Source: Thermoprotei archaeon (GTDB lineage Archaea; Thermoproteota; Nitrososphaeria; Geothermarchaeales; JDFR-13). From it: a stretch of DNA of 26,769 nt. The stretch lies in assembly GCA_015661745.1 (NCBI GenBank), contig DQVL01000063.1:1-26769 (forward strand), written 5' to 3'. Made by a program: the position numbers and the translations under genes. The notes beneath the pieces were generated by a model. The model was given only the letters and a program-made list of their open reading frames with translations. It had not been told where the DNA came from and did not search any database. Each line of letters starts with the position of its first letter. The first letter of the stretch is position 1. Positions 7,062-15,074 of this stretch are shown here, in pieces.

Positions 7062-7247
7062 TTATGGACCCACAAAACCACAAGATGGACATTTATATTC
7101 TCTAGCAAATCTACGACATTTTTCACATCTCCAGATTACTACTTCTCCACATCCAGGACATGGAAAATATACAGATGCCTCGAAGATCATTATATTTTTA
7201 TTACAAGATGTACATGTCGGTGGGTTGTACTCAATTTCGATACTCAT
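7062..7247 (-). CDS. Two-zinc-ribbon protein linked to EF-1beta (COG2888 type)
   Basis: This 61-residue protein contains four CxxC pairs: CTSC (12-15), CPGC (30-33), CEKC (41-44) and CPSC (53-56). Together they should bind two zinc ions. FPCPGCGEVVIWRCEKCR and YKCPSCGF are typical of the archaeal zinc-ribbon family predicted to bind RNA and regularly found before the EF-1beta gene, as here. Its biochemical role is not established; a link with translation is inferred from context. A TATA-like sequence (GTTTATAAAAATG, about 7276-7288) precedes it, suggesting it is the first gene of the two-gene operon. Confidence 0.93.
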   Translation of the reverse strand: MSIEIEYNPPTCTSCNKNIMIFEASVYFPCPGCGEVVIWRCEKCRRFAREYKCPSCGFVGP

Positions 7248-7297
7248 ACCACATCAATAACACCTATATCACACCACATTTTTATAAACTCTAACAT

Positions 7298-8416
7298 TTA
7301 GAGAGATCTAAAAAGCATAGATAATTTCATGTATTTAGATAATTGAAAAACCGTCTTTATAAAGTCACGATCCATAAGAAGCTTTACTAGACTGGTCATA
7401 TGAAAATCCATATCACCAAGTGTTAATAATACATTAAAAAACTCTCCTCTGGACATTATACTAACTATTTCCATTAATTCACGTTGGGAATAAGTTAAGA
7501 ATATATGCCTTAACATTTTTTGTAATCTGTATTCATCCTTGAATAATTTATAAAAATGAGAAGAATACTCGGGTGCATCATATTTAAGAGCGTCGATTAA
7601 CATATCAGAAGCGACCAATAAATAATATAACCCGCCTCCTGTGGTTACTTTTACCTGTCCAGCAGAGTCACCTATTAGCACTACATTTAAAGATGGATTA
7701 AAAAATTTTTGTACGGGTCCACCAACAATAACGTGACCATATAATTTTTTTATTGAATTTTTGTCGAGAGCATCTCTATTTATGGATAGCATAGAGGACA
7801 ATACCCTCCATAAATTCCTATTTGACGCTGATCCAAGTTTCCATATATTATTCCCAATATTTATTGCCCATGAGAAAAAATCAGGATTGACATCTTTATC
7901 AACAAATATATATGCAATTCTATCATCATATTCATCAAAACCTTCTTCCCCCCTATATATTAACTGCATCGCAGGAAGTACATCTCCTCTTTTATTGGTT
8001 ATATAGCTTCTTACACCAGTTGCATCAATGATAAGTGCATCACTTTTTTTAGTCATATCATATTTGAACTCTTCATTAAATCTAATAACACCACCTAAAT
8101 CCAAAAACATCTTTTCAAGCCAAAGCTCATATCTATATCTATCTATGGCATATGCTCTAGGCATTGATGCAACAGCTTTAAAGTGAAGGCCCCCAACCCT
8201 TAGCTCAACACCATAAAACTTCTTTTTAACGAGGAAATTAGGGATACTCGCCATTTCTAGAAATCGATGACTAACTATGCCGCTACAATGCTGGGGGATT
8301 CCCACAACTGAATTTGACTCATATACACTCGGTTCAAAACCATTTTTAATAAGCTTATTCGCTACTGTTAGACCGGCCGGACCTGCTCCGAAAATATTTA
8401 TCTCGTTAAAATCCAT
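7298..8416 (-). CDS. Geranylgeranyl reductase-family FAD-dependent oxidoreductase
   Basis: A 372-residue flavoprotein of the family that saturates geranylgeranyl chains, in archaea those of ether lipids and possibly quinones. The N-terminus has the FAD-binding Rossmann motif GAGPAG, followed by PQHCSG (the conserved Pro/Cys-Gly region). Mid-protein FFSWAINIGNNIWKLG fits the family's Y-x-W-x-F-P...G signature in relaxed form. GDSAGQVKVTTGGG is the second FAD-contact motif. The exact substrate cannot be told, since several paralogues per genome are common. The start is placed at 8416 (MDFNEINIFG) because GGAGGT lies 8 nt upstream, eight codons inside the longest frame. It is transcribed divergently from pth2. 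Confidence 0.9.
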   Translation of the reverse strand: MDFNEINIFGAGPAGLTVANKLIKNGFEPSVYESNSVVGIPQHCSGIVSHRFLEMASIPNFLVKKKFYGVELRVGGLHFKAVASMPRAYAIDRYRYELWLEKMFLDLGGVIRFNEEFKYDMTKKSDALIIDATGVRSYITNKRGDVLPAMQLIYRGEEGFDEYDDRIAYIFVDKDVNPDFFSWAINIGNNIWKLGSASNRNLWRVLSSMLSINRDALDKNSIKKLYGHVIVGGPVQKFFNPSLNVVLIGDSAGQVKVTTGGGLYYLLVASDMLIDALKYDAPEYSSHFYKLFKDEYRLQKMLRHIFLTYSQRELMEIVSIMSRGEFFNVLLTLGDMDFHMTSLVKLLMDRDFIKTVFQLSKYMKLSMLFRSL

Positions 8417-8488
8417 GTGGTTATACCTCCAAAAAATCAAATAACAATAACAAAAAACAAAATAAAATGTTTGGGAGGGATAAAGAAA
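8417..8488. promoter_or_regulatory. Divergent promoter region between GGR-family gene and pth2
   Basis: This 72-bp AT-rich spacer carries the GGAGGT ribosome-binding site of the minus-strand gene (8425-8430 region) and the GGGAGGG site of pth2 (about 8473-8479). Both transcripts must start within or very near it. Confidence 0.5.
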
Positions 8489-8845
8489 GTGGCTAGATTA
8501 AAACAGGTTATTCTAGTTAGGACAGATATAAAAATGGGTAAGGGAAAATTAGCGGCTCAAGTTGCACATGCATCCATTCAATGTTTTTACATTACATTAA
8601 GTAAAAAACCTGGGATTGCTCATCAATGGATAAAAGAAGGTCAGAAAAAAGTAGTTTTAAAAGTTCCTGACTATAGATCTGCTTTAGATAGATATGAAAA
8701 AGCAGTTAGAAACGGGATAATAGCATGTATTGTATATGACGCGGGACATACACAGCTTGAACCCGGTACTCTAACTACAGTTGGTATAGGACCAGATAAG
8801 GAAGAACTTATTGATTATATAACCGGGGATCTTAAACTTATGTAA
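8489..8845 (+). CDS. pth2: Peptidyl-tRNA hydrolase 2 (Pth2)
   Basis: This enzyme releases peptides from prematurely dropped peptidyl-tRNA. The core is LKQVILVRTDIKMGKGKLAAQVAHAS with the invariant basic and Gly residues of the active-site loop. KVVLKVPD, AGHTQLEPGTLTTVGIGPD and the terminal DLKLM region follow. I choose the GTG at 8489, giving 118 residues, the family size. GGGAGGG lies 9 nt upstream, and the 24 extra N-terminal codons of the longer frame are low-complexity Lys/Ile/Thr that overlap the divergent promoter. truD follows after 9 bp. Confidence 0.96.
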   Translation: MARLKQVILVRTDIKMGKGKLAAQVAHASIQCFYITLSKKPGIAHQWIKEGQKKVVLKVPDYRSALDRYEKAVRNGIIACIVYDAGHTQLEPGTLTTVGIGPDKEELIDYITGDLKLM

Positions 8846-8854
8846 ATATTCAAG

Positions 8855-9913
8855 GTGAATATTTTGTTCTCTAGGTCATCAGTATATGAGGATGTGTTTA
8901 TAGGGTTATGCTATTACGCAACTAAAGATCACGGTCTAATTCCTCACAAGATAAAAAATACACCTAGCAGCTTTAAGGTGGAGGAGATAATTGATAATAA
9001 TCTTGTGACTAGAGATGGAGATATATATATTTATAGGATTAAAAAGAGATGGGGAATAAGTAGTAGTTTCCTCTCAAAAATCCTGAGTAAATACGGAGCA
9101 ATAACTCTGGGTAGAAAAGATAAATATGCTGATGCGATTCAATATATACTGTCTAAGAAGAGAATAAAAAAGAGGGGATTCGACTTTATAGGATCTATAC
9201 CTAATGGATTAAAACCTCATGACTTACACATCGGAAATAGATTCGAAATCAAAGTCAAGATTGAAGATGATGGATACATATATAGAAGGGAGATAGAGGA
9301 GATTATTTATGATGAGATTATAAAAAATGATATCCCAAATTACTATTCATACCAGAGATTTGGAAAACGGAGAATCAACCATTTAAAGGGATATAACATC
9401 ATTAAAGAGATTGCGGAGAAGGCCAAGAACAAGATAAATAGTAAATATATAGATAAACATGGAGGGAAATATATAGTTACATTATTGCTGAACAGCTTTC
9501 AAGCGTATATATTTAATAACACACTCAATTTATCAATAAAAAAAGATGGGAGACTTCCGAGAAATGTAACCAAGATAACAATAAAAAATATAAGAGGATA
9601 TAAGATAATAGAGGATGCATTCCCCATAATAGGCTATGGCTTAACATACAGAATTCCAGAGCTTGAGGAGGTGGTAATTAAGATCGGCTTCACCCTTTAT
9701 GATATAAAAAGGATACTCTATAACCTAAGATTCGTTGGAATAGATTTATATGGTGATTTAAGAATAACTAAAATATTCTTCCTTGAGAGACCGGAGATAG
9801 AATTTGATAGAGATACAATGAATATTAAATTTTCACTACCGAGGGGACAATATGCGACACAAGTATTAAGGGAGATATTAAAACCTCGATATCCATCTTC
9901 ACAGGGATATTAA
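8855..9913 (+). CDS. truD: tRNA pseudouridine synthase TruD
   Basis: This enzyme converts uridine 13 of tRNA to pseudouridine. Visible family marks are FKVEEI (the early 'D/S-F-x-V-x-E' box, 40-45), the catalytic loop GRKDKYADAIQYI with D89 as the catalytic Asp, LHIGNRFEIKV, and NYYSYQRFGKRR (the QRFG box). An insertion domain and a C-terminal RGQYATQVLREI element follow. It is 352 residues, at the short end for archaeal TruD. The start is uncertain: GTG 8855 gives the full frame, but AAGGTGA at 8852-8858 could instead serve as ribosome-binding site for TTG 8864. It is co-transcribed with pth2, and its stop overlaps the end of the convergent eL15 gene by 4 bp. Confidence 0.95.
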   Translation: MNILFSRSSVYEDVFIGLCYYATKDHGLIPHKIKNTPSSFKVEEIIDNNLVTRDGDIYIYRIKKRWGISSSFLSKILSKYGAITLGRKDKYADAIQYILSKKRIKKRGFDFIGSIPNGLKPHDLHIGNRFEIKVKIEDDGYIYRREIEEIIYDEIIKNDIPNYYSYQRFGKRRINHLKGYNIIKEIAEKAKNKINSKYIDKHGGKYIVTLLLNSFQAYIFNNTLNLSIKKDGRLPRNVTKITIKNIRGYKIIEDAFPIIGYGLTYRIPELEEVVIKIGFTLYDIKRILYNLRFVGIDLYGDLRITKIFFLERPEIEFDRDTMNIKFSLPRGQYATQVLREILKPRYPSSQGY

Positions 9914-10350
9914 CTTCTAACTGACTTAACAGCTGGATGATTTTCATCTCTAAGGATAACCTCATACCAGATATATTTTCCATCTTCCCCTACATAATAA
10001 GAGCCTAAAACCCTTAAATTTTTAAATTTCCTCTTTACACGATTCTCCGCGATCTCCTGCATTGATAACTGTCTCTTAATCTTTGATATTCCCATTCTTT
10101 TTTGTCGCCTACCTAATTTTGGTGGTATTTTATGTAAACCACCGCGGGATACCCTTACACGCACAACTACATATCCCTGTTTCGCTCTATAACCCAATGC
10201 TCTAGCCCTATCTAATCTACTGGGTCGTTCAATTCTATTTATAGCCGGTTCTCTCCTCCACCTCATTCTCAAATAGTTAAGATACCTCTTATATCTATCT
10301 TCTTTCCATATTCTTCTCCATGTTAGATTTATGTATTTATATGCAGACAT
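9910..10350 (-). CDS. rpl15e: Large-subunit ribosomal protein eL15 (L15e), short form
   Basis: eL15 binds 23S rRNA. The sequence contains the family core: WRREPAINRIERPSRLDRARALGYRAKQGYVVVRVRVSRGG, then GRRQKRMG and GSYYVGEDGKYIWYEVILRDENHPAVK. The start at 10350 (MSAYKYINLTW) gives 146 residues. Typical archaeal eL15 proteins are about 190-200 residues and continue after the 'HPAIK' segment with a basic, glycine-rich tail. Here the protein stops nine or so residues after that point (VKSVRS), so the tail is absent. No frameshift is needed to explain it, and the stop lies in the last codons of convergent truD. A lineage-specific short form is possible. Confidence 0.93.
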   Translation of the reverse strand: MSAYKYINLTWRRIWKEDRYKRYLNYLRMRWRREPAINRIERPSRLDRARALGYRAKQGYVVVRVRVSRGGLHKIPPKLGRRQKRMGISKIKRQLSMQEIAENRVKRKFKNLRVLGSYYVGEDGKYIWYEVILRDENHPAVKSVRS

Positions 10351-10428
10351 GAAGATCAACCGTTAATTTACATCACTAGATATTTAACCACGTTATTCCT
10401 TTATTAAGTTTTTTATAAAGTATAAGTC
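10351..10428. promoter_or_regulatory. Divergent promoter region between eL15 and the YchF-type GTPase gene
   Basis: This 78-bp spacer holds TATA-like stretches on the right side (TTTATTAAGTT around 10400 and TTTTATAAAG around 10411-10420), which would drive the plus-strand GTPase gene with little or no leader. The minus-strand elements for eL15 are less clear. Confidence 0.4.
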
Positions 10429-11628
10429 ATGAAGATAATGAAACTAGGAATAATAGGTAAACCAAATGTAGGGAAATCTACACTTTATAATGCGATGACC
10501 ATGGGTAATTCTAAAATTGGAGACTATCCATTCACAACAATTAATTCTCATGAGGGAGTTGGATATGTAACTTTAAAATGTAGGTGTATCGATTTAAATA
10601 TTAAAGATACACCGGTAAACTCAGTATGTATAGATGGTATTAGGCTAGTGCCTATAAAAATTATCGATACAGCTGGATTAGTTCCTGACGCTTGGAGAGG
10701 TCGAGGCTTAGGTAATCAATTCTTAAGTGAAATTATGAGAGCCTATGGATTAATTCATGTTATAGACCTATCTGGGGAGACCGATGAAGAGGGTAGAAAG
10801 TTAGATAATCCTGAATATGACCCAATACATGAAATAACATTTGTAAAAAAAGAGATCATACGGTGGATAGCAGCTATAATATATAATAATATTCAAAATA
10901 TTGAGAAGAGGGTTAGACATAGAGGTGTGAAATTAGAGGAGGCTCTTTATAACATATTATCTGGAATAAACATATCAATAGATAACATTCTAGATGCCCT
11001 AGAAGCTGTAGAAATTAGAGATGTTAGACCTTTATTAAAAGATAATAAATTGATTGATTTTTCTAGGGAACTTTTAGAGATATCTAAACCAATTATTATT
11101 TCCGGTAATAAAATCGACAAACCTAGAGCTGAAGAAAATTATAGGAGATTAAAAACACAAAATATAGATGTAATCCCCACGTCTGCATTATCAGAATATA
11201 TCTTAAAACGATTAGCAAGAGAAGGAATTATATATTATAGACCTGGCGATAAAGATTTTGACCTTTTGAAACCTAACAAAATAGATGATAAATTACATAG
11301 GACATTGGAGATGATAAGAGAAAAAATTCTTAGGAAATGGGGTGGAACAGGGGTTCAGAAAATCCTTAATACATTGGTATATGAAAAGCTTGGATATATA
11401 GCTGTATATCCTGTAAAAGACCCTAATAAGTATGCCGATACAAAGGGGCGTATACTTCCCGACATATATCTGTTAAAGGAGGGATCTACTATAAAGGACT
11501 TAGCTAATATGATTCATTCAGACCTGGCCTCAAGGGTTAAATACGGTGTAGATGCGATCACAAAGAGGAGAATATCACTAAACTATAAGCTAAAACATAG
11601 AGATATAATATCGATATCCATATATTAG
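10429..11628 (+). CDS. OBG/YchF-type GTPase with C-terminal TGS domain (Ygr210-like)
   Basis: This is a translation-associated P-loop GTPase. Motifs in order are G1 GKPNVGKST (10-18), G2 region YPFTTI, G3 DTAG (80-83) followed by LVPDAWRGRGLGNQFL, and G4 NKID near residue 225. The last about 70 residues (ADTKGRILPDIYLLKEG...DIISISIY) form a TGS domain. This layout matches the archaeal and eukaryotic Ygr210-like branch of the YchF family, thought to act on the ribosome; the exact role is not established. ATG 10429 is used; ATG 10438 (MKLGIIGKPN) is an equally natural start, given that the TATA box at about 10411-10420 lies so close. It is a single gene, convergent with rps3ae. Confidence 0.94.
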   Translation: MKIMKLGIIGKPNVGKSTLYNAMTMGNSKIGDYPFTTINSHEGVGYVTLKCRCIDLNIKDTPVNSVCIDGIRLVPIKIIDTAGLVPDAWRGRGLGNQFLSEIMRAYGLIHVIDLSGETDEEGRKLDNPEYDPIHEITFVKKEIIRWIAAIIYNNIQNIEKRVRHRGVKLEEALYNILSGINISIDNILDALEAVEIRDVRPLLKDNKLIDFSRELLEISKPIIISGNKIDKPRAEENYRRLKTQNIDVIPTSALSEYILKRLAREGIIYYRPGDKDFDLLKPNKIDDKLHRTLEMIREKILRKWGGTGVQKILNTLVYEKLGYIAVYPVKDPNKYADTKGRILPDIYLLKEGSTIKDLANMIHSDLASRVKYGVDAITKRRISLNYKLKHRDIISISIY

Positions 11629-11639
11629 AAACGAAATTT

Positions 11640-12227
11640 CTACTCCTCTTTTCTCTTTAACACTTTTACCTTATATATCCCAGTTCCATCCCTTATTGGA
11701 TATACTTTTCTAGCAACTTTCTTTATTTCCTCATCTAACTTACCAAATAAAATATCTCTAATAAATGTTTGATGATCAGTTTTCTTTGCCCATTTATCAA
11801 GGACATCAAATACATATCTCCGAATACCCTTTTTTCTAGAATTGTTTATCCTTTTTGCTGTAAACACACCCACCCTTACTCTAAATTTATAGCCATCTTT
11901 TGTTTCAATATCTTTAATAGCTTTTACATAACTCGTTCCTCGCATAATAAATGATCTTTCATATTCCCTGAAGTATTCATGACCATCATATACAGTATAT
12001 GCATATGAATCTTTAACTTCCGTAATTTTTAATTTAACTTTTATAAATTGATGATTGAAGTCTCCAGTCAAATCAGATAACAAGACCTCAATACGTCTGC
12101 CTTTTATAAGGTCTGGGTCTGTAGCTAAAATATAGTAGAGATCCATTCCACCAAGTAATTCAGGGGCTTTTACCATTATCTGAAATTTTTTCTTCCCCTT
12201 TCTTGACCTCCCATATCTTGTTGACAT
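11640..12227 (-). CDS. rps3ae: Small-subunit ribosomal protein eS1 (S3Ae)
   Basis: eS1 lies near the mRNA exit of the small subunit. The start at 12227 (MSTRYGRSRKGKKKF) gives 195 residues, near the usual length, and has GAGGTG about 11 nt upstream. The longer frame adds 12 unlikely residues. Family features are KAPELLGG, GRRIEVLLSDLTGDF, RSFIMRGTSYVKAI, DGYKFRVRVGVFTAKRINNSRKKGIRR and the C-terminal YPIRDGTGIYKVKVLKR. It is the last gene of the kae1 to rps3ae series, 60 bp after pcc1. Confidence 0.96.
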   Translation of the reverse strand: MSTRYGRSRKGKKKFQIMVKAPELLGGMDLYYILATDPDLIKGRRIEVLLSDLTGDFNHQFIKVKLKITEVKDSYAYTVYDGHEYFREYERSFIMRGTSYVKAIKDIETKDGYKFRVRVGVFTAKRINNSRKKGIRRYVFDVLDKWAKKTDHQTFIRDILFGKLDEEIKKVARKVYPIRDGTGIYKVKVLKRKEE

Positions 12228-12287
12228 AAATATCAACACCTCTTCCCATACTAATAAATCCACATCCAGTTGTTCTATATAAGTTAT

Positions 12288-12533
12288 CTATCTACTGAGG
12301 TCATCATTTAGTAGATTTATAAGGGGGACCAAAGCTCTAGCCAAGTCATTATATGCTGCACGGATACTTCCAATTCGTTCACCAGAAATTTCAATATATA
12401 ATATGGAGTCTTTACAAGTTAATTTGATTGACAGCCCAGACACAACATTATCTGGTTCTAAAGCCTTCTTAATTATCATACAATCTTCTATTTCTAAATC
12501 ACTACATGAAATTTCTACTTCCAACTTATACAT
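12288..12533 (-). CDS. pcc1: KEOPS complex subunit Pcc1
   Basis: Pcc1 is the dimerisation subunit of KEOPS, which makes the t6A base next to tRNA anticodons together with Kae1 and Bud32. The 81-residue protein has the small Pcc1 fold pattern: an early strand, then the helix with KALEPDN, strands VVSGLSIKLTCKDSILYIEISGE, and the helix RIGSIRAAYNDLARALVPLINLL. The 'S-I-R-A-A-x-N-D' segment and ALEPDN are characteristic. ATG 12533 is preferred; the longer frame adds a TTG codon only. The same transcript carries kae1 and bud32 further upstream, which supports the assignment. A TATA-like stretch in the 72-bp gap before it suggests an extra internal promoter. Confidence 0.85.
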   Translation of the reverse strand: MYKLEVEISCSDLEIEDCMIIKKALEPDNVVSGLSIKLTCKDSILYIEISGERIGSIRAAYNDLARALVPLINLLNDDLSR

Positions 12534-12576
12534 CAAAACAATTTTATTATATTACTTAGATAAAATAATAATCGTT

Positions 12577-12591
12577 CTGGTGTTTAACCAG
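12577..12591. repeat. Small inverted repeat between the GAN-type nuclease gene and pcc1
   Basis: CTGGT and ACCAG form a 5-bp stem around a 5-nt loop, 15 bp past the stop of the DHH nuclease gene. It could be a weak operator, a processing signal or chance; it is too short to call a terminator. Confidence 0.25.
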
Positions 12592-12605
12592 TGTTAATTC
12601 ATTAT

Positions 12606-14003
12606 CTATCGCTTGAGATAAGATTTAATTAAATCCACTAAAAAATTCACTAATGACCCATCTTCTCTTAATATTGAGGCTCCAGCTGCAACGTTATGCC
12701 CCCCTCCATGACCGCCATATTTTTTGGCAACATCCCGCATAACTAATGAGAGATCAAGCCCCTCATCTACTAGTTTCTTAGGTGCTCTAGACGAAATCTT
12801 TATGGCATCCTCATTTCTTAGTAGTACCAATATAACTTTATCTGAATATATAAGTGACCTAGATAGAAGTGTTGAGATTGTCCCACCAAATCTAGCAGGC
12901 ACCTCCATATTCCTGAGATCCACAATAACTATATTATCGATAATTTTTCGGTTTTCTTCGACATAGGACATGTATTTACTAAGCAATTTTCTACGTTCTT
13001 CATATAAAACCTCCAATTCATTAATTAAAGAATCTCTTAATCCTGAAGTTATTAAAATCCCCAAAAAATCTTTACCGAGTCTTCCTGCAGTACTTACTAG
13101 ACTTGAAAAGTCTTGAGAATATTTTAGTAGGGGGTGTTCCTCTTTAGTGAATATAATAATATCACTCATTAGATCTCTAGGTTTTAAATCATCTACACCC
13201 AATCCTAAAATATAATGAAGTATCTCTTCCAACAACCTATTCTTTTCATAATTAGAAAGGTCATCAACTGTCGTATATGCACCAGATCCTTTATTAATAT
13301 CAATACCCGCCTTTTTAACCAGCATTAACCCAATATCATCTCTACCAGAGAAGTTGGGAATATATGGTACATATGTCCATGTTATTGCTTTAAATATCGG
13401 TAGGGAGCGATTCTGAAAAAATATAAAGTCTCTTATATGTTTAGCAACCCCCTTTGATATAGCTTCTTCTAAAATATTTAAAGTTAGATCCATTGGTTCA
13501 TAGATCTGCATATCACCTGTTGCCCCAATTATTCCAATCTCAGTAAAGTAGGGATCTTTCAAGAGTTTGTATCCAATATAGGAGGATAGAACTGCAGTAC
13601 AATCAGCCGATCCACCGTCAATACCGTATAACTCTGGATTTACAAGGATAAGATCTCTTAAATCTCCCGAGATTTTATGATGATCTATAATTAAAACTTT
13701 ATTTACATTATATGAGGATTTATATTGAGATATCTTTTCTAATTCACCTGAGCCAAGATCAGCTATAATATGTAAATGAGCCTTTATCATAAAGAATTTT
13801 TTTATGTTATTGTCATTTAACTCTGTTACCGACCTTATGACATACTTCTTACCCAATTTCTCCAATAGCCTTAGAAGGGCACCTCCCGCAGAAAGTCCAT
13901 CAGCGTCATAATGTGTAAGTACTGCAATGTATCTATTGCCTGGTGTTTCAGATATTATTCTACCTGCCTCCAATATACTTTCTAACAAATTTTTAAATGA
14001 CAT
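12606..14003 (-). CDS. RecJ-like DHH/DHHA1 nuclease (GAN type)
   Basis: A 465-residue DHH-family phosphoesterase. Metal-binding motifs are HYDADG (31-36), ADLGSG (81-86), DHH (107-109) and DGGSADC (129-135). The C-terminal DHHA1 domain carries GGHGGGHNVAAGAS for substrate binding. The domain order and length match archaeal RecJ-like proteins, including the GINS-associated nuclease GAN, a 5'-3' single-strand exonuclease tied to the replicative CMG complex. The position between rps15 and pcc1/rps3ae is the conserved location of the GAN gene in other archaea, so I favour GAN; direct evidence of GINS binding cannot be read from sequence. Intergenic gaps are 20 bp upstream and 72 bp downstream. 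Confidence 0.9.
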   Translation of the reverse strand: MSFKNLLESILEAGRIISETPGNRYIAVLTHYDADGLSAGGALLRLLEKLGKKYVIRSVTELNDNNIKKFFMIKAHLHIIADLGSGELEKISQYKSSYNVNKVLIIDHHKISGDLRDLILVNPELYGIDGGSADCTAVLSSYIGYKLLKDPYFTEIGIIGATGDMQIYEPMDLTLNILEEAISKGVAKHIRDFIFFQNRSLPIFKAITWTYVPYIPNFSGRDDIGLMLVKKAGIDINKGSGAYTTVDDLSNYEKNRLLEEILHYILGLGVDDLKPRDLMSDIIIFTKEEHPLLKYSQDFSSLVSTAGRLGKDFLGILITSGLRDSLINELEVLYEERRKLLSKYMSYVEENRKIIDNIVIVDLRNMEVPARFGGTISTLLSRSLIYSDKVILVLLRNEDAIKISSRAPKKLVDEGLDLSLVMRDVAKKYGGHGGGHNVAAGASILREDGSLVNFLVDLIKSYLKR

Positions 14004-14023
14004 TTTTAACCATTGAATACTCT

Positions 14024-14473
14024 TTAACCTACTCTAGCTACATAAGTCTTATATTTCCAGTCTTTAGGAAGCTTACCAATTCTCTTATAATATTTCGATA
14101 GATGATGAATCTTAGCCTCAATAAGCTCTAACGAATGCTTATTTCTATAGTCTTTCTTATGATATTTAAGATGTTCCTTTAGTCTCCTAGCCTTGTCAAT
14201 CAAGTTAGCGAGGTCCTCAGGAAGATCGTAATTTATACCGTTCATCTCCAAAAATTTTGTTAATTTAACGCCCATAACCTGCTTAAATGTCGGTATACCA
14301 TATTGATCCCTTAATATCATACCTATTTCTGAGGGTCTTCTACCTTCTTTAGCTAGTTTAATAACTAATTCAGAGATCTCTTCCCTCTTCAGGAAAACCC
14401 ATTCAGGTTTAGCCATAATAGCTGGTCTTTTTGAATGGGACTTTCCCTTTCTTCTTATATGCATTCTAGCCAT
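14024..14473 (-). CDS. rps15: Small-subunit ribosomal protein uS15
   Basis: A 149-residue archaeal/eukaryotic-type uS15 with the N-terminal extension MARMHIRRKGKSHSKRP, the helical segment PSEIGMILRDQYGIP, and the core LIDKARRLKEHLKYHKKDYRNKHSLELIEAKIHHLSKYYKRIGKLP. The start at 14473 (MARMH) has a GGTGA ribosome-binding site; the longer frame adds five unlikely residues. It is embedded between the XTP pyrophosphatase and the GAN-type nuclease genes, with gaps of about 20 bp on each side. Confidence 0.97.
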   Translation of the reverse strand: MARMHIRRKGKSHSKRPAIMAKPEWVFLKREEISELVIKLAKEGRRPSEIGMILRDQYGIPTFKQVMGVKLTKFLEMNGINYDLPEDLANLIDKARRLKEHLKYHKKDYRNKHSLELIEAKIHHLSKYYKRIGKLPKDWKYKTYVARVG

Positions 14474-14492
14474 ATAAATATCACCCAACTCT

Positions 14493-15074
14493 TTACATCA
14501 CCAACCTACGACTAAGAATGTATTTAGCAATCATATTAAAAAGCTTTCCTCTATGAGAGAAATTATTTTTTACAGAAGGGCCCATCTCAGCATAGGTAAT
14601 TTTATGTCCTTCTGGTATAAATATAGGATCAAACCCGAACCCACCCATCCCCCGTTCCTCAAAGGAAATAATTCCATCAATTCTTACCTTGAATAATTTA
14701 AAAATATTATTTTTCATATGTAAAAGGCCATATGATAAGAAATATGCAGTTCGATCCTCAACTCCCTCTAACAGCTTTAAAATACCTTTACAGCCTATCG
14801 ATTTATATACATATGAGCTATATGTCCCTGGAAATCCGTTTAAATAATTGATGAAAAGACCTGTATCTTCAACAATAAAGGGGACATTACCAAGTATTTT
14901 TAATATGTCATATCCTTTCCACAATATAACATCTAACAATAAGTCGCTTTGAACCTCCTCAACAGATATATTTACCCATTCAAGCCTTAATTTATATCTA
15001 CCAAAAATCTCAGACGCTTCCTCGTATTTGTTCCTGTTACTTGTTACGAAATGAATCTTATCAAACTCTTTCAT
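14493..15074 (-). CDS. XTP/dITP pyrophosphatase (Ham1/RdgB family)
   Basis: This 193-residue house-cleaning enzyme hydrolyses non-canonical purine nucleoside triphosphates (XTP, dITP) to monophosphates, keeping them out of DNA and RNA. Family signatures are FVTSNRNKYEEA at the N-terminus, VEDTGLFINYLNGFPGTYSS (metal-binding acidic residues and the substrate loop), GGFGFDPIFIPEG, and SVKNNFSHRGK near the C-terminus. The ATG overlaps the 3' end of bud32 by 14 bp, so translation is coupled to the KEOPS genes. The kae1, bud32, RdgB order is common in archaea. Confidence 0.95.
   Translation of the reverse strand: MKEFDKIHFVTSNRNKYEEASEIFGRYKLRLEWVNISVEEVQSDLLLDVILWKGYDILKILGNVPFIVEDTGLFINYLNGFPGTYSSYVYKSIGCKGILKLLEGVEDRTAYFLSYGLLHMKNNIFKLFKVRIDGIISFEERGMGGFGFDPIFIPEGHKITYAEMGPSVKNNFSHRGKLFNMIAKYILSRRLVM

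Noticed and set aside
9880..9920. Frameshift explaining the short eL15
   Set aside because: The frame is intact through its conserved core and ends at a normal stop. The region past the stop is the antisense of conserved truD sequence, so no lost tail is visible.
12577..12591. CTGGT/ACCAG hairpin as a transcription terminator or operator
   Set aside because: The stem has only 5 bp, no U-tract follows closely, and archaeal terminators do not need hairpins; it is kept only as a low-confidence repeat.
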